Shown: positions 42,265 to 54,367 of the stretch, piece by piece
Layout of the letters: each line of letters starts with the position of its first letter
Numbering within the stretch: position 1 is the stretch's first letter
Assembly: GCA_030681035.1 (NCBI GenBank)
Contig: JAUXUI010000061.1
Span: 1-64,000, forward strand
Direction: 5' to 3'
DNA: 64,000 bases
Source: Lysobacteraceae bacterium
Lineage (GTDB): Bacteria; Pseudomonadota; Gammaproteobacteria; Xanthomonadales; Xanthomonadaceae
Made by a program: the position numbers and the translations under genes
Notes under the pieces: model-generated
What the model saw: only the letters and a program-made list of their open reading frames with translations
Told to the model about the DNA's origin: nothing
Databases searched by the model: none

Positions 42265-45200
42265 ATGACCATCCAGTCGTCACTGCGCGACCTGCGTCGG
42301 GTTGCCGCAACAGTGCGCAATCGCTGGCGCAGCGCGCGCCGCATCGCACCGGGCCTGTATGCGCAGGCACCGCTGCGCGCCGAATTGTTCAGCGCCGACC
42401 AGATGGAGCAGCACGGCATGATGCTGGCCGCGGCGCATGTGCTTGGTGGCGGCGGTCGGCCCAATCGCCTGTTGCAGCGATTGGGCGAAAACGAACAAGT
42501 GCTGATCGCCAGCCATGCACTGCTGACCGCAGCGGTCAAGGCGCATTTTCCGATCGCGCCGGCAGGAGAATGGCTGCTCGACAACTTTTACCTGATCGAG
42601 GGCCAGATCCGCACCGCGCGTCAGCACCTGCCCAATGACTACAGCCGCGAACTGCCGCAGCTGGCGAACACCCATTCACGGGGGCTGCCTCGGGTGTACG
42701 ACCTCGCTCAGGAAACCATCGCCCATGGCGACGGCCGGGTGGATGCGGAATCGTTGGGTCGTTTCGTGGCCGCCTACCAGACCGTCGCGCCGCTGGCACT
42801 GGGAGAATTGTGGGCGATTCCGATCATGCTGCGGCTGGCACTGATCGAGAATCTGCGCCGGGTGGCGGCACGCATCGGCGTCGATCGCGAACACATCAAT
42901 CTGGCTCAGGATTGGGCCACACGCATGCTTCAGATCGCGCACTCCGATCCCAAGAGTCTGATTCTGGTGATTGCCGACATGGCGCGTTCGCAACCACCGA
43001 TGACGAGTGCCTTCGTCGCCGAGTTGGCGCGTCGCCTGCAAGGGCAGGGGCCCGCGCTGGCGCTGCCGCTGACCTGGATTGAGCAGTTGCTGGCGGAGTC
43101 GAGCCAGACCATCGAGCAGATGGTGCTGCTGGAGAACCAGCAACAGGCGGCCGACCAGGTTGCCATCGGCAATTCGATTGGCAGTCTGCGTTTTCTGGGG
43201 GCAATGGACTGGCGCGCGTTTGTCGAGTCGATGAGTGTGGTCGAGGACAGCCTGCGCCAGGACCGCAGCGGCATTTATGGCGAGATGGATTTCGCGACCC
43301 GTGATCAATACCGGCGGGTCGTCGATCGTCTCGCCAAGCGCAGCCCGATGACCGAGTTGCAGGTGGCGCAAGCGGCGATCACGCTGGCCCGGCGCAGTGC
43401 CTGCGAAGCTCCCGATCGGGCGTTCGCCGCGCATGTCGGTTATTACCTGATCGACGCGGGCGTCGCACAGCTTGAGACGGCTGTGGCGGCGCAGGTGCCG
43501 CTGTGGCAGCGGCTGCGGCGCTGGGCGTCGCGGCTGCCGCTGCCGCTCTACCTGGGGGCGATCGCATTGTTGACGACGTTGTTTGCGCTGGCATTGCTGA
43601 GCATGGCGCACCAGCGTTTCGCATTCGGCGGATCGTTTGTGCTGATCGGAATATTGTCGGTATTTGCGGCCAGCCAGTTGGCGTCGGTGCTGACCAACTG
43701 GGCCGCCACCCTGCTGGCATCGCCGCAGCGTTTGCCGCGCATGGATTACTCGCAAGGGCTGCCGGCGGCGATGCGCACGCTGGTGGTGGTGCCCTGCCTG
43801 CTCAGCACGCCGGCCAGTGTCGAGGCATTGCTCGAAGGGCTGGAAGTGCGCTTTCTGGGCAATCAGGACGACTACCTGCACTTTGCCCTGCTCAGCGATT
43901 TTTGTGATGCCGCTGCACCCACTCTCGCCGAGGACGACGCGCTGCTGGATATTGCCCGCCTGGGCATCGATAAGTTGAACGAAAAATATCCGGGTGCCAG
44001 TGGCGATCGGTTCGTGCTGCTGCATCGCGCCCGCCAGTGCAATGTAGCCGAGCGGGTGTGGATGGGGTTTGAACGCAAGCGCGGCAAGCTGACCCAGTTG
44101 AATGCGCTGTTGCGCGGTGCCGGCCACGAATGTTTTTCGCTGGTGGTCGGCAGCATCAAGGCGCTGGATGAGGTGGCGTATGTGATTACTCTGGATACCG
44201 ACACCCAATTGCCACGCGACAGCGCCCGGCAATTCATCGGTACCATGGCGCATCCGCTCAATCGTCCGCGCTACGATCAAGAACTTCAGCGCACCAGCGG
44301 CGGTTACAGCATCCTGCAGCCGCGGGTCGCTGCCAGCCTCGAAGGCGCCAGCCGCTCGCACTACGCGCAGTTGTTTGGCAGCGAAGCGGGCCTGGATCCC
44401 TATACGCGCTCGGTCTCCGATGTGTATCAGGACGTGTTTGGCGAGGGCTCGTTCATCGGCAAGGGGATTTACCATGTCGATGCCTTCGAGCAGTCGCTGC
44501 AAGGGCGTCTGCCCGACAATCTGATTCTGAGCCACGATCTGCTGGAAGGTTGCCACGCGCGTTCCGGCCTGCTCAGCGACGTACCGGTGTACGAGGAGTA
44601 TCCAGCCAGCTATGCCGCCGACATGAGTCGGCGCGAGCGCTGGATTCGCGGCGATTGGCAGATCGTGCAGTGGTTGCTGCCGCGCGTCACCGCCGCCGAT
44701 GGGGTGCGCCAGATCAATCCACTATCGGCGCTGTCGCGCTGGAAAATACTCGACAATTTGCGGCGTAGCCTGGTGCCGCCAGCGTTGCTGTTGCTGCTGC
44801 TGATCGGCTGGTCGGCGGTGGCCCACGACGGCATCTGGACGCTGGCGGTATTGGGCTTGGTGCTGCTGCCGCCAGTGCTGGCGACGGTGGTGGATCTGAT
44901 GCAGCGTCCGCGCGAAGTGCTGCTGGGTCAGCATCTGGCGGCAGTCGCCCGTTCGGCCGGACGCAATCTGGTGCAGGCCGCATATGCGCTCGCCTGCCTG
45001 CCCTATGAAGCCACCGTCAGTCTCTCTGCGATCGCTCGCAGCGTGTGGCGGATGGGAATCAGCAAGCGGCGCCTGCTGGAGTGGAAGCCCTATGCAGCGC
45101 TTCAGTCCGGCGCAGCGACCACGCTGACTGCGTCGTACGCGACGATGTGGCCAGCGCCACTGTTTGCCGCACTCAGCGCGCTTGCGCTCGGGTTGCGGCA

Positions 45201-48200
45201 ACCTGCCGCCTTGCTGCAGGTGGCGCCATTGCTGGCGTTGTGGCTGCTGGCACCTATGTTCGCCTGGTGGCTCAGCCGGCCGCTGCGTCCGCGGGATGCG
45301 ATGTTGTCGATGACGCAGACCCGATTTTTGCGCGCGACCGCGCGCAAGACCTGGGCGTTCTTTGATCACTTTGTGGGTGCCGACGATCACTGGCTGGTGC
45401 CCGACAACTTTCAGGAGCAACCCGGGCCGGTTGTCGCCCACCGCACCTCGCCGACCAATATCGGCTTGGCGCTGCTGGCAAACCTTGCCGCCTGCGACTT
45501 CGGCTATGTCAGCGCGGGTTCGTGCATCGCGCGCACCGGCAACACCTTCGACACCTTGAGCAAGCTGGCGCGTTATCACGGCCATTTTTTCAACTGGTAC
45601 GACACCGTGTCGCTGGCGCCGCTGGCGCCGCGCTACATCTCCTCAGTGGACAGCGGCAATCTGTGCGGACACCTGCTGACACTGCGTGCCGGGTTGCTGG
45701 CGTTGGTGGACGCGCCGATCGTCAACGCACGCCTGTTCGAAGGGCTGAGCGATACCTTGGAATTGGTCGCGGCCGCCGGCGCTGCCGACGATACGACGCT
45801 GCAAAGCGTACAGCGCACATTGCAGGGCGCGCTGAGCAACCCGCCGACAACCCTGCCGGCGATCTGGCAGGTCCTGCAAACGCTGGCAGCCGGAGGCGCC
45901 AGCGTGTTGGCCGATCGCGACGTGGCGAGTGACGCCGATGCGCGGCCTGCGGAACCATGGATATGGGCGGATGCCTTCGTGCGCCAGTGTGCCGACGCTC
46001 GCGATGAGCTGGCATTGCTGGCGCCGTGGGCGGCGCAGTCCGCTACCGGCGATCAGGCACCGAGGGGTGCGGCGGCGGACTTCAGCGGCGTGCCGACATT
46101 GCGCGAGCTGGCGCGCGTCGGCCAGCGCTGGGCATCGTCTGCAACCGCGGCTGAAACTGCGGCGCTGGCTGGGGCGGGTAGCGCTGAGCACAGCGAATGG
46201 CACGCGCAGATTGTGCTGGGCAGCCAGCGTGCGGCCCAGCGGATCGTCGCGATCGAACATTTGGTGGTGCAGGCCGGTGAGTTTGCCAACGTGCAGTATG
46301 GTTTTTTGTACGACGCCTCGCGCCACCTGCTCGCGATTGGCTACAACGTCGACGAGTTCCGCCGCGACAGCGGTTACTACGATCTGCTCGCTTCGGAAGC
46401 GCGTCTGTGCAGCTTTGTCGCGATTGCTCAGGGCCAGTTGCCGCAGGAAACCTGGTTTGCGCTGGGGCGTCTGCTGACCAGCGCCGGCGGCCAGCCGGTG
46501 CTGGTGTCGTGGAGCGGATCGATGTTCGAGTATCTGATGCCGCTGCTGGTGATGCCGAGCTTCGCCGGGTCGCTGCTGGATCAGACCTGTGCTGCAGCGG
46601 TGCAGCGACAGATTGCTTTCGGTCATCAGCGTGGCTTGCCGTGGGGGGTGTCCGAGTCCGGTTACAACATCGTCGATGCCGGTCTGAATTACCAGTACCA
46701 CGCCTTTGGCGTGCCAGGCCTGGGGCTCAAGCGCGGGCTGGCGGAGGCCTCGGTGGTAGCGCCGTATGCGTCGGCGCTGGCGCTGATGGTGGCGCCAGAA
46801 GAGGCCTGCGAAAACCTGCAACGTCTCGCGGCGCTGGGCATGCAGGGCCGGTTCGGCTTCTACGAGGCGATCGACTACACGCCGTCGCGACTCACCCGTG
46901 GTCAATCCGGCGCCGTGGTGCGCTCGTTCATGGCGCATCACCATGGCATGACCCTGTTGTCGCTGGCTTCGGTATTGCTGGATCGCCCGATGCAACGGCG
47001 TTTTGCGTCCGATCCGTTGTTCCAGGCAGGCATGTTGCTACTTCAGGAGCGAACCTTGAAAACCAATCTGTATTACACCCGGATCACCGAGCATGCCCAT
47101 GGCACCGCGATGGCCGATGCGCCGGCGGCTTTGGCACAGGTGCCGATGGCCGCCGACACCCCGACGCCGCAGGTACAACTGCTGTCGAATGGTCGCTATC
47201 ACGTCATGCTCACCAACGCTGGCGGTGGCTACAGTCGCTGGAAGGATCTTGCGGTCACGCGCTGGCGTGAAGACGCTACCCGCGATCATTGGGGCACCTT
47301 CATCTACTTGCGCGATGTTGACAGCGGCCATGCCTGGTCGGCAGCCCACCAGCCGACCTGTACCACGGCAGACGCGTACGAAGCGATGTTTTCCGAGGGT
47401 CGCGCCGAGTTCCGCCGCCGCGACCGCGATATCGAGACCTATTCCGAGATCGCGGTGTCGCCCGAAGACGATATCGAGCTGCGCCGGTTGCGCATTACCA
47501 ACCGCTCGCGCACGCGTCGCACCATCGAGATCACCAGTTACACCGAGGTGGTGATTGCGCCACCGGCCGCCGATGTGATGCAGCCCTCGTTTGGCAATTT
47601 GTTCGTGCAGACCGAGATTTTGCCCGAGCGTCGCGCCATCGTGTGCATGCGCCGGCCGCGATCGGCCGACGAGCCGGTGCCGTGGATGCTTCACCTGATG
47701 GCGGCGCACGGCAGCGATGTCGGCACCGTTTCCTACGAGACCGATCGCATGCGCTTTGTCGGGCGCGGCAGGAGCTTGGCGACGCCGGCGGCGTTGGACG
47801 CCGTCGGCGCGCTCTCGGGGACCGATGGTTCGGTGCTCGACCCGATCGTCGCGATTCGTTGCCGGGTGGTGCTGGAAGCCGAGCAGTCGATCACCCTCGA
47901 TTGGGTGCTGGGCATGACCGACAGCCGCGAGAACTGCGTCGCGTTGATCGACAAATACCGCGATCGGCATCTCGCCGACCGTGTTTGCGATCTCGCCTGT
48001 ACCCATAACGGCGTGACCTTGCGCCAGATCAACGCCACTGAAGCCGACGCGCAGATATATCGGAAACTGGCTGGAGCCGTGCTGTATGCCAATTCGGCAT
48101 TGCGCGCGGAAGCCTCGGTGCTGTTGCAGAACCGTCGCGGTCAGTCCGGCCTGTGGGGTTATGCGATCTCCGGGGACTTGCCGATCGTGCTGCTGACGAT

Positions 48201-51108
48201 CAGCGATTCCAGCCAGATCGAGTTGGCGCGGCAACTGATCCAGTGCCATGCCTATTGGCGGCTGAAGGGTCTGGTGGTCGATCTGGTGATCTCCAACGAG
48301 GAGCACGCCGGCTACCGGCAGCGTCTGCAGGACCAGATCATGGGCCTGATTGCGACCGGCACCGAGGCCCACGCGATCGACCGCCCCGGCGGTATCTTCG
48401 TGCGCGCCGGCGAGCAGATTCCGCACGAGGACCGGATTCTGCTCAAGACCGTCGCGCGCGCCATCATTGTCGATACCCAGGGGCCGCTGCTCGATCAGGT
48501 CAATCGGCGGCCCGTCCCGGAGCGCCGTGCGGCGTTGCTGGTACCCGCTCGCAGTCATCGCCACGATCCGCCAGCCAGCACCGATGCCGCGCGCAGTGAC
48601 TTGCTCCTCGGCAACGACCTGGGCGGGTTCAGCACCGATGGCAGTGAATACGTCATCAGCACCACCCAGGCGCGGATGACGCCGGCGCCGTGGGTCAACG
48701 TGCTGGCCAACCCGGAGTTCGGCAGCGTGGTGACCGAAAGCGGGTCCGCCTATACCTGGAGCGAAAACGCCCACGAATTCCGGCTGACGCCGTGGAGCGA
48801 CGATCCGGTTGGTACCGGCGGTGGCGAGGCGTTTTTCGTGCGCGACGAGGAGAGCGGCTACTTCTGGTCACCCACGCCGCTGCCCTGTCGCGGCGCAATG
48901 CCCTATGTCACCCGCCACGGTTTTGGTTACAGCGTGTTCGAGCACACCGAGGGTGGCATTCACTCGGAGTTGTGGGTCTACGTGGATTTGCACGATGCGG
49001 TCAAGTTCTCGGTGCTCAAGCTGCGCAACGGGTCCGGCCGCGCGCGGCGGCTGTCGGTCACCGGCTACGTCGAATGGGTGCTGGGCGACCTGCGCCCGCG
49101 CAGCGCCATGCACGTGGTCACCACCATCGACGCGGTTAGCGGTGCGCTGTTCGCACACAATGCCTACAACACCGAGTTCGCCTCACGGCTGGCGTTCTTC
49201 GATGCCGATGGCGCCGGGCTGTCGCGCTCGGTGAGCGGCGATCGCAGTGAGTTCATCGGCCGCAACGGCAGCCTGGAGGCGCCTGCGGCAATGCGGCACG
49301 CGCGACTGCCGGGCCGCCTTGGGGCCGCGCTGGATCCGTGTGGGGCGATCCAGACCGCGTTCGAGCTTGCCGACGGCGAGGAGCGCGAAACCGTATTCCG
49401 GCTCGGCGCCGGGCACGACATCGACACCACCCGCGCGCTCGTAGCGCGCCTGCAAAAGCCCGGCGCGGCGCGGGCTGCGCTGGACGCCGTGCGCAGCTAT
49501 TGGCGCCGCACCCTGGGCGCGGTACAGGTGACCACGCCCGACCCGCAGCTGGACGTGCTTGCCAACGGCTGGCTGCTGTACCAGACACTGGCCTGCCGGA
49601 TGTGGGCGCGCAGTGGTTTCTACCAGTCCGGCGGCGCGTTCGGATTTCGCGATCAGTTGCAGGATGCGATGGCGTTGGTGCATGCGCAGCCGGCGCTGTT
49701 GCGCGAGCACCTGCTGCGTTGTGCGCAGCGGCAGTTCGTCGAGGGCGACGTGCAGCACTGGTGGCATCCGCCGCTGGGTCGTGGCGTGCGCACCCGCTGT
49801 TCCGATGATTTTCTGTGGCTGCCGCTCGCGGTGTCCCGCTACGTGGTGGCGAGCGGCGATCGGGCGGTGCTCGATGAAAGCCTGCATTTCCTGGAAGGGC
49901 GGGCGCTGGGTGCCGACGAGGAGTCGTATTACGACCTGCCGGCGCAAAGCGCGCAAACCGCCAGCTTGTATCAGCATTGCGTGCGGGCGATCGAGCACGG
50001 CCTGCGCCTGGGCGAGCGCGGGCTGCCGTTGATGGGATCGGGCGACTGGAACGATGGCATGAATCTGGTCGGCATCAAAGGCAAGGGCGAAAGCGTGTGG
50101 CTGGGCTTCCTGCTGTATCAGGTGCTGATCGCGTTCATCGATGTCGCTACTCAGCACGGTGACGTGGCCTTCGCCGACCGCTGTCGCGAGCAGGCACAGG
50201 CGCTGCGCGACAACATCGCCGCCAACGCCTGGGACGGTGCCTGGTACCGGCGCGCCTGGTTCGACGATGGCACCCCATTGGGCGCGTCCAGCAATGATGA
50301 GTGCCGCATCGACTCGATTTCGCAGAGCTGGTCGGTGCTCTCGGGTGGCGGCGAACCGGCGCATGCCGCGCAGGCTATGGAATCGCTCGACAGCCATTTG
50401 GTGCGACGCGATGCCGGCCTGATCCAGTTGCTCGATCCGCCGTTCGACACCTCCAAACTCAATCCCGGCTACATCAAGGGCTATGTGCCGGGCGTGCGCG
50501 AAAACGGCGGCCAGTACACCCATGCCGCGGTGTGGGCGGCAATGGCGTTTGCCAAGCTCGGCGACGGCCGTCGCGCCTGGGAGTTGCAGTCCCTGATCAA
50601 TCCGCTGAGCCACACCGGCAGCGCCGCCGCGGTGGCAGTCTACAAGGCCGAGCCGTATGTGGTGGCGGCCGATGTCTACGCGATTGCGCCACACACCGGG
50701 CGCGGCGGCTGGAGCTGGTACACCGGCTCGGCGGGCTGGCTGTATCGGCTGATGGTGGAGTCGCTGCTGGGCCTGCGCCGCGAGGGCGCGCGCCTGTTCA
50801 TCGAGCCGTGCCTGCCCGACGCGTGGCCAGGCTTTTCGCTCGCCTATCGCTTTGGCGAAACCGTGTACCGGATCGAAGTAACGCAGCTCGCGGCCAGCGA
50901 TGCGGGCGTACACAGCCGCACGTCGCTCGATGGGGTCGATGTCGGCGATCAGGGCATTACGCTGAGCGATGACGGTCAGGCGCACGCGGTCGCGGTCGCG
51001 ATCATGCGGCGGCCGAAGGCGCCGTCCGCATCACACCCCGTGCTGCCGGCATCGCCGCTGCGACCGCCGCGGGCGCGTGCCGGGCGCAAGCAGGAAAAGA
51101 CGCCATGA
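42265..51108 (+). CDS. Cyclic beta-1,2-glucan synthase-like protein (GT84-glucoamylase-GH94)
   Basis: A 2947-residue multidomain membrane protein of the NdvB/Cgs family, which makes cyclic beta-1,2-glucans from UDP-glucose. Order: N-terminal helical part (1-420), TM helices (about 425-485), GT84 glycosyltransferase domain with [20 protein letters not shown] (around 644) and [17 protein letters not shown], more TM helices (about 840-875 and 965-1005), glucoamylase-like domain (about 1330-1540: [39 protein letters not shown]), then two GH94 beta-sandwich segments (about 1640 and 2140) and the GH94 catalytic part (about 2400-2850: [20 protein letters not shown] near 2460; [13 protein letters not shown] near 2594). 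It overlaps zwf by 4 bp. The GH94 part phosphorolyses beta-glucan, giving glucose-1-phosphate, and sets ring size. Whether the product here is cyclic is inferred. Confidence 0.93.
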   Translation: MTIQSSLRDLRRVAATVRNRWRSARRIAPGLYAQAPLRAELFSADQMEQHGMMLAAAHVLGGGGRPNRLLQRLGENEQVLIASHALLTAAVKAHFPIAPAGEWLLDNFYLIEGQIRTARQHLPNDYSRELPQLANTHSRGLPRVYDLAQETIAHGDGRVDAESLGRFVAAYQTVAPLALGELWAIPIMLRLALIENLRRVAARIGVDREHINLAQDWATRMLQIAHSDPKSLILVIADMARSQPPMTSAFVAELARRLQGQGPALALPLTWIEQLLAESSQTIEQMVLLENQQQAADQVAIGNSIGSLRFLGAMDWRAFVESMSVVEDSLRQDRSGIYGEMDFATRDQYRRVVDRLAKRSPMTELQVAQAAITLARRSACEAPDRAFAAHVGYYLIDAGVAQLETAVAAQVPLWQRLRRWASRLPLPLYLGAIALLTTLFALALLSMAHQRFAFGGSFVLIGILSVFAASQLASVLTNWAATLLASPQRLPRMDYSQGLPAAMRTLVVVPCLLSTPASVEALLEGLEVRFLGNQDDYLHFALLSDFCDAAAPTLAEDDALLDIARLGIDKLNEKYPGASGDRFVLLHRARQCNVAERVWMGFERKRGKLTQLNALLRGAGHECFSLVVGSIKALDEVAYVITLDTDTQLPRDSARQFIGTMAHPLNRPRYDQELQRTSGGYSILQPRVAASLEGASRSHYAQLFGSEAGLDPYTRSVSDVYQDVFGEGSFIGKGIYHVDAFEQSLQGRLPDNLILSHDLLEGCHARSGLLSDVPVYEEYPASYAADMSRRERWIRGDWQIVQWLLPRVTAADGVRQINPLSALSRWKILDNLRRSLVPPALLLLLLIGWSAVAHDGIWTLAVLGLVLLPPVLATVVDLMQRPREVLLGQHLAAVARSAGRNLVQAAYALACLPYEATVSLSAIARSVWRMGISKRRLLEWKPYAALQSGAATTLTASYATMWPAPLFAALSALALGLRQPAALLQVAPLLALWLLAPMFAWWLSRPLRPRDAMLSMTQTRFLRATARKTWAFFDHFVGADDHWLVPDNFQEQPGPVVAHRTSPTNIGLALLANLAACDFGYVSAGSCIARTGNTFDTLSKLARYHGHFFNWYDTVSLAPLAPRYISSVDSGNLCGHLLTLRAGLLALVDAPIVNARLFEGLSDTLELVAAAGAADDTTLQSVQRTLQGALSNPPTTLPAIWQVLQTLAAGGASVLADRDVASDADARPAEPWIWADAFVRQCADARDELALLAPWAAQSATGDQAPRGAAADFSGVPTLRELARVGQRWASSATAAETAALAGAGSAEHSEWHAQIVLGSQRAAQRIVAIEHLVVQAGEFANVQYGFLYDASRHLLAIGYNVDEFRRDSGYYDLLASEARLCSFVAIAQGQLPQETWFALGRLLTSAGGQPVLVSWSGSMFEYLMPLLVMPSFAGSLLDQTCAAAVQRQIAFGHQRGLPWGVSESGYNIVDAGLNYQYHAFGVPGLGLKRGLAEASVVAPYASALALMVAPEEACENLQRLAALGMQGRFGFYEAIDYTPSRLTRGQSGAVVRSFMAHHHGMTLLSLASVLLDRPMQRRFASDPLFQAGMLLLQERTLKTNLYYTRITEHAHGTAMADAPAALAQVPMAADTPTPQVQLLSNGRYHVMLTNAGGGYSRWKDLAVTRWREDATRDHWGTFIYLRDVDSGHAWSAAHQPTCTTADAYEAMFSEGRAEFRRRDRDIETYSEIAVSPEDDIELRRLRITNRSRTRRTIEITSYTEVVIAPPAADVMQPSFGNLFVQTEILPERRAIVCMRRPRSADEPVPWMLHLMAAHGSDVGTVSYETDRMRFVGRGRSLATPAALDAVGALSGTDGSVLDPIVAIRCRVVLEAEQSITLDWVLGMTDSRENCVALIDKYRDRHLADRVCDLACTHNGVTLRQINATEADAQIYRKLAGAVLYANSALRAEASVLLQNRRGQSGLWGYAISGDLPIVLLTISDSSQIELARQLIQCHAYWRLKGLVVDLVISNEEHAGYRQRLQDQIMGLIATGTEAHAIDRPGGIFVRAGEQIPHEDRILLKTVARAIIVDTQGPLLDQVNRRPVPERRAALLVPARSHRHDPPASTDAARSDLLLGNDLGGFSTDGSEYVISTTQARMTPAPWVNVLANPEFGSVVTESGSAYTWSENAHEFRLTPWSDDPVGTGGGEAFFVRDEESGYFWSPTPLPCRGAMPYVTRHGFGYSVFEHTEGGIHSELWVYVDLHDAVKFSVLKLRNGSGRARRLSVTGYVEWVLGDLRPRSAMHVVTTIDAVSGALFAHNAYNTEFASRLAFFDADGAGLSRSVSGDRSEFIGRNGSLEAPAAMRHARLPGRLGAALDPCGAIQTAFELADGEERETVFRLGAGHDIDTTRALVARLQKPGAARAALDAVRSYWRRTLGAVQVTTPDPQLDVLANGWLLYQTLACRMWARSGFYQSGGAFGFRDQLQDAMALVHAQPALLREHLLRCAQRQFVEGDVQHWWHPPLGRGVRTRCSDDFLWLPLAVSRYVVASGDRAVLDESLHFLEGRALGADEESYYDLPAQSAQTASLYQHCVRAIEHGLRLGERGLPLMGSGDWNDGMNLVGIKGKGESVWLGFLLYQVLIAFIDVATQHGDVAFADRCREQAQALRDNIAANAWDGAWYRRAWFDDGTPLGASSNDECRIDSISQSWSVLSGGGEPAHAAQAMESLDSHLVRRDAGLIQLLDPPFDTSKLNPGYIKGYVPGVRENGGQYTHAAVWAAMAFAKLGDGRRAWELQSLINPLSHTGSAAAVAVYKAEPYVVAADVYAIAPHTGRGGWSWYTGSAGWLYRLMVESLLGLRREGARLFIEPCLPDAWPGFSLAYRFGETVYRIEVTQLAASDAGVHSRTSLDGVDVGDQGITLSDDGQAHAVAVAIMRRPKAPSASHPVLPASPLRPPRARAGRKQEKTP

Positions 51109-52535
51109 GCACCGCGCGCTCAGATGCTTTCGTGTTCTTCGGCGCGACCGGTGATCTTGCCTACCGCAAGATATTTCCGGCGTTGCAGGCGCTGATTCGC
51201 AGTGGCGATCTTGACATCCCGATCATCGGCGTCGCCCGCGCCGGCTGGAGCGTGGCGCAATTGCGCGCGCGGGCACGTGCCAGCCTGCACGAGCACGGCG
51301 ACTTCGATGCCAAGGCGTTTGCGCGGCTGGCGGCGCAACTGCGCTATGTCGATGGCGACTATCAGGATGCCGCCACCTATCGGTTGTTGAAACAGGCGCT
51401 GGATGGCGCGCATCGGCCGATCCATTACCTCGCGGTGCCGCCCAGCATGTTCGGCGCGGTGGTGCAGGGACTGGCGCAGTCGGGCTGCAACACGCACGCC
51501 CGGATCATCGTCGAAAAACCGTTCGGGCGCGATCTGGCATCGGCCAGGGCGCTCAACCGCGACTTGCATGCGGTGTTCGACGAATCGGCAGTGTTTCGCA
51601 TCGACCACTACCTGGGCAAGGAGGCGGTGCAGAACCTGCTGTACTTCCGTTTCGCCAACGCGTTTCTGGACCCGCTGTGGAACCGTCACTACGTCGACAA
51701 CGTGCAGATCACCATGGCCGAGACCCTCGGCGTGCAGGGCCGTGGCGCATTTTACGAGGACGTTGGCACCATTCGCGACGTGGTGCAAAACCACATGTTG
51801 CAGGTGGTTTCCTTGTTGGCGATGGACGCCCCGGTGGCGCACGATCTGGAGGCGATCCGCGCCGAAAAACTGCGCCTGCTGCGCGCGATCCGGCCGCTGT
51901 CGCGCGAGCATCTGGTGCGTGGCCAGTTCCGCGGTTATCGCAGCGAGAAGGGTGTGGCTGCCGACTCGCAGGTCGAGACCTTCGCTGCCCTGCGCCTGCA
52001 TATCGACAACTGGCGCTGGAGCGGGGTGCCGTTCTACATCCGCGCCGGCAAATGCCTGCCGGTCGACACCACTGAGGTACTGGTGTGCTTGAAGCGTCCG
52101 CCACTGGCGGTGTTCGACGCTACTCGCCAATCCGCTTCCAATTATTTTCGCTTCCGGCTCAGCCCCGAGGTGGTGATCTCGGCCGGTGCGCGGGTCAAGC
52201 AGCACGGCACCGCAATGCGCGGCGAGCCGGTTGAACTGATCGCCCGCCACGAGTCGCCGAGCGACGAATTGCCTTATGAGCGCCTGCTGCGCGCGGCGCT
52301 GCGCGGCGATGCCGGCTTGTTTACCCGCGACGACAGTGTCGAAGCGGCATGGCGCGTGGTCGATCCGGTGCTGGGCACGGCGGCCGACCACGAGAATCCG
52401 TTGCACCTGTATCGCAAAGGCAGTTGGGGCCCGCTGGCGGCGCGCCAATTGGTGGCGGGTAAACGCGGTTGGCACGACCCGGTGCCCGAAGCGGCGGTGC
52501 CGTGCAGCGATGCCCGGGCCGGGAGCGCGCCATGA
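51105..52535 (+). CDS. zwf: Glucose-6-phosphate dehydrogenase
   Basis: A 476-residue cytoplasmic enzyme oxidising glucose-6-phosphate to 6-phosphogluconolactone. The N-terminal nucleotide loop is [19 protein letters not shown]. The substrate-binding signature RIDHYLGKE is at residues 165-173, the EKPFGRDL motif at about 139. C-terminal features include [20 protein letters not shown]. Its start overlaps the glucan synthase stop and its stop overlaps the HAD gene (ATGA). No gnd or pgl is in the operon, so 6-phosphogluconate metabolism is encoded elsewhere. Confidence 0.96.
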   Translation: MSTARSDAFVFFGATGDLAYRKIFPALQALIRSGDLDIPIIGVARAGWSVAQLRARARASLHEHGDFDAKAFARLAAQLRYVDGDYQDAATYRLLKQALDGAHRPIHYLAVPPSMFGAVVQGLAQSGCNTHARIIVEKPFGRDLASARALNRDLHAVFDESAVFRIDHYLGKEAVQNLLYFRFANAFLDPLWNRHYVDNVQITMAETLGVQGRGAFYEDVGTIRDVVQNHMLQVVSLLAMDAPVAHDLEAIRAEKLRLLRAIRPLSREHLVRGQFRGYRSEKGVAADSQVETFAALRLHIDNWRWSGVPFYIRAGKCLPVDTTEVLVCLKRPPLAVFDATRQSASNYFRFRLSPEVVISAGARVKQHGTAMRGEPVELIARHESPSDELPYERLLRAALRGDAGLFTRDDSVEAAWRVVDPVLGTAADHENPLHLYRKGSWGPLAARQLVAGKRGWHDPVPEAAVPCSDARAGSAP

Positions 52536-53257
52536 GTGCAACCGTGCCGCTGGTGGTCCTGATCGATGTCGACAATACCCTGCTCGACAACGACCGCTTC
52601 GCCAGCGATCTTCGCGCCCACCTCGATGCCGGCTTCGGCAGCGCCGAGTGCGCGCGCTACTGGCGCATCTACGATGCCTTGCGCGCCGAGTCGGGTTACG
52701 CCGATTACCTCGGCGCATTGCAGCGCTTTCGCAGCGCAGCGCTCGACCATCACGCACTGCTGCAGGTGTCGTCGTTCGTGCTCGACTACCCGTTCGCGGA
52801 GCGCCTGTATCCGGGCGCGCTGGCCGCGCTCGCGCATCTGCATACCCTGGGCACGACGGTCGTGCTCTCGGATGGCGACATCGTGTTCCAGCCGCGCAAG
52901 ATCATGCGTTCCGGCTTGTGGGACGCGGTGGCCGGGCGGGTACTGGTCACGGTGCACAAGGAACGCGCACTGGAGTTGGTGGAGCAGGCGTTTCCGGCGC
53001 GGCATTACGTGCTGATCGATGACAAACCGGCGTTGCTGGCGGCGATCAAGCGTCGGCTTGGCGCACGCCTGACCAGCGTGTTTGTGCAGCAGGGTCATTA
53101 CGCCGCGGTTGCGTGGCCCGGCGCCGAACCACCTGCGGATCTGGTGCTGGACGGCATCGACGACGCCTGCGCGCTGGCATCGGATCAGTTGCAATCGGGC
53201 GGCTGCAACACGCACGCCGCATTCCCCGTCACTGCGCAGTACCAGGAGCCCACATGA
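52532..53257 (+). CDS. HAD-superfamily hydrolase of unknown substrate
   Basis: A 241-residue protein with HAD motifs: [14 protein letters not shown] (D12 and D14 by the pattern DxDxT); [16 protein letters not shown], a Lys in [22 protein letters not shown]. The cap segment (about 20-100) is helical. It overlaps zwf and tal by 4 bp on both sides, so it is an integral part of the operon and probably dephosphorylates a sugar phosphate made there, but the sequence does not say which one. The last about 30 residues ([20 protein letters not shown]) look like an unstructured tail. Confidence 0.82.
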   Translation: MSATVPLVVLIDVDNTLLDNDRFASDLRAHLDAGFGSAECARYWRIYDALRAESGYADYLGALQRFRSAALDHHALLQVSSFVLDYPFAERLYPGALAALAHLHTLGTTVVLSDGDIVFQPRKIMRSGLWDAVAGRVLVTVHKERALELVEQAFPARHYVLIDDKPALLAAIKRRLGARLTSVFVQQGHYAAVAWPGAEPPADLVLDGIDDACALASDQLQSGGCNTHAAFPVTAQYQEPT

Positions 53258-54363
53258 AAGCCACCCAAGCGTTGCACGACAGCGGCCAGAGCCTGTGGCT
53301 GGACAACATCACCCGCGACCTGCTCGACAGCGGCACGCTCAAGCGGTACATCGACACAATGTCGATCACTGGGCTGACCTCCAACCCAAGCATCTTCGAG
53401 AAGGCGATCGGCAATGGCAATTTCTACGACGATGCCATTGCGGTCAAGGCGCGGGCAGGGAAGTCGGGGGAAGAACTATTCACCGAAATCGCGCTGGAAG
53501 ATCTGCGCCGCGCCGCCGATCTGCTGCGACCGGTGTTCGAGCGCAGCAAGTACGCCGATGGCTGGGTATCGATGGAGGTGTCGCCGCTGTTGGCTTACGA
53601 TGCCAAAGGTAGCATCGCGGCGGGCATGCAGATCCATCAATTGGCCGATCGCGTCAACCTGTTCGTGAAGATTCCCGGCACGCCGCCGGGGTTGCAAGCA
53701 ATCGAGGAACTCATCTTCGCAGGGGTGCCGGTCAACGTCACCCTGCTGTTTTCCAGCGCGCAATATCTTGCCGCCGCCGACGCCTATCAGCGCGGGCTCG
53801 AACGCCGAATCGAGGCTGGACTGGATGCCGATATCCGCTCGGTGGCCTCGCTCTTCGTCAGCCGCTGGGACGTGGAGGTACACGACCAGGTGCCCGCCAA
53901 CCTGCGCAACCAGCTCGGCATTGCCATTTGCGGACAAACCTACCGTTGCCACCGGCAACTGCGTGCATCGCGGCGCTGGCAACACCTGGCGCGACAGGGG
54001 GCACACAGCCAGCGGCTGCTGTGGGCCAGCACCGGCAGCAAGGATCCGTTTGCGTCGGAAACGATGTATGTCGAGGCGTTGGCAGCACCCGACACCATCA
54101 ACACGATGCCGGAAAAGACCCTGCTGGCATTTGCCAAACATGGCGTGATCGATCACATGATGGTGGAGGATGGGCTGGAGGCGGAAGCGATGCTGGCCCG
54201 ATTCACCGCGGCCGGCGTCGACCTCGACGCGCTGGCGCTGCAATTGCAAAAACAGGGCGCGCAAGCGTTTGTGGCGTCGTGGCAACACCTGCTGCAGTGC
54301 ATTGCCGACAAGATGGCGACGGCAGCGCGCGCGGCACCGGCACAACAACGCCAGGGGCAATGA
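53254..54363 (+). CDS. tal: Transaldolase
   Basis: A 369-residue transaldolase of the longer bacterial type, moving a dihydroxyacetone unit between sugar phosphates (sedoheptulose-7-P plus glyceraldehyde-3-P to erythrose-4-P plus fructose-6-P). The Schiff-base lysine is K139 in NLFVKIPGTPPGLQAIEELI. Other features: LWLDNITRDLLDSGTLKRYI, TGLTSNPSIFEKAI, VNVTLLFSSAQYL, ASLFVSRWDVEV, LLWASTGSKDPF. The start chosen at 53254 overlaps the preceding stop (ATGA). A 4-bp gap separates it from pgm. With phosphoketolase it would recycle carbon in a shunt; its usual partner transketolase is broken here. Confidence 0.95.
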   Translation: MKATQALHDSGQSLWLDNITRDLLDSGTLKRYIDTMSITGLTSNPSIFEKAIGNGNFYDDAIAVKARAGKSGEELFTEIALEDLRRAADLLRPVFERSKYADGWVSMEVSPLLAYDAKGSIAAGMQIHQLADRVNLFVKIPGTPPGLQAIEELIFAGVPVNVTLLFSSAQYLAAADAYQRGLERRIEAGLDADIRSVASLFVSRWDVEVHDQVPANLRNQLGIAICGQTYRCHRQLRASRRWQHLARQGAHSQRLLWASTGSKDPFASETMYVEALAAPDTINTMPEKTLLAFAKHGVIDHMMVEDGLEAEAMLARFTAAGVDLDALALQLQKQGAQAFVASWQHLLQCIADKMATAARAAPAQQRQGQ

Positions 54364-54367
54364 GCGC

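Noticed and set aside
42676-44556. 626-codon open frame on the minus strand within the glucan synthase gene
   Set aside because: It is antisense to conserved GT84 coding sequence, has no recognisable domain, and long antisense frames are expected at this GC content. The same holds for antisense frames at 47038-48774, 49183-50985, 51120-52757 and 54203-55960.
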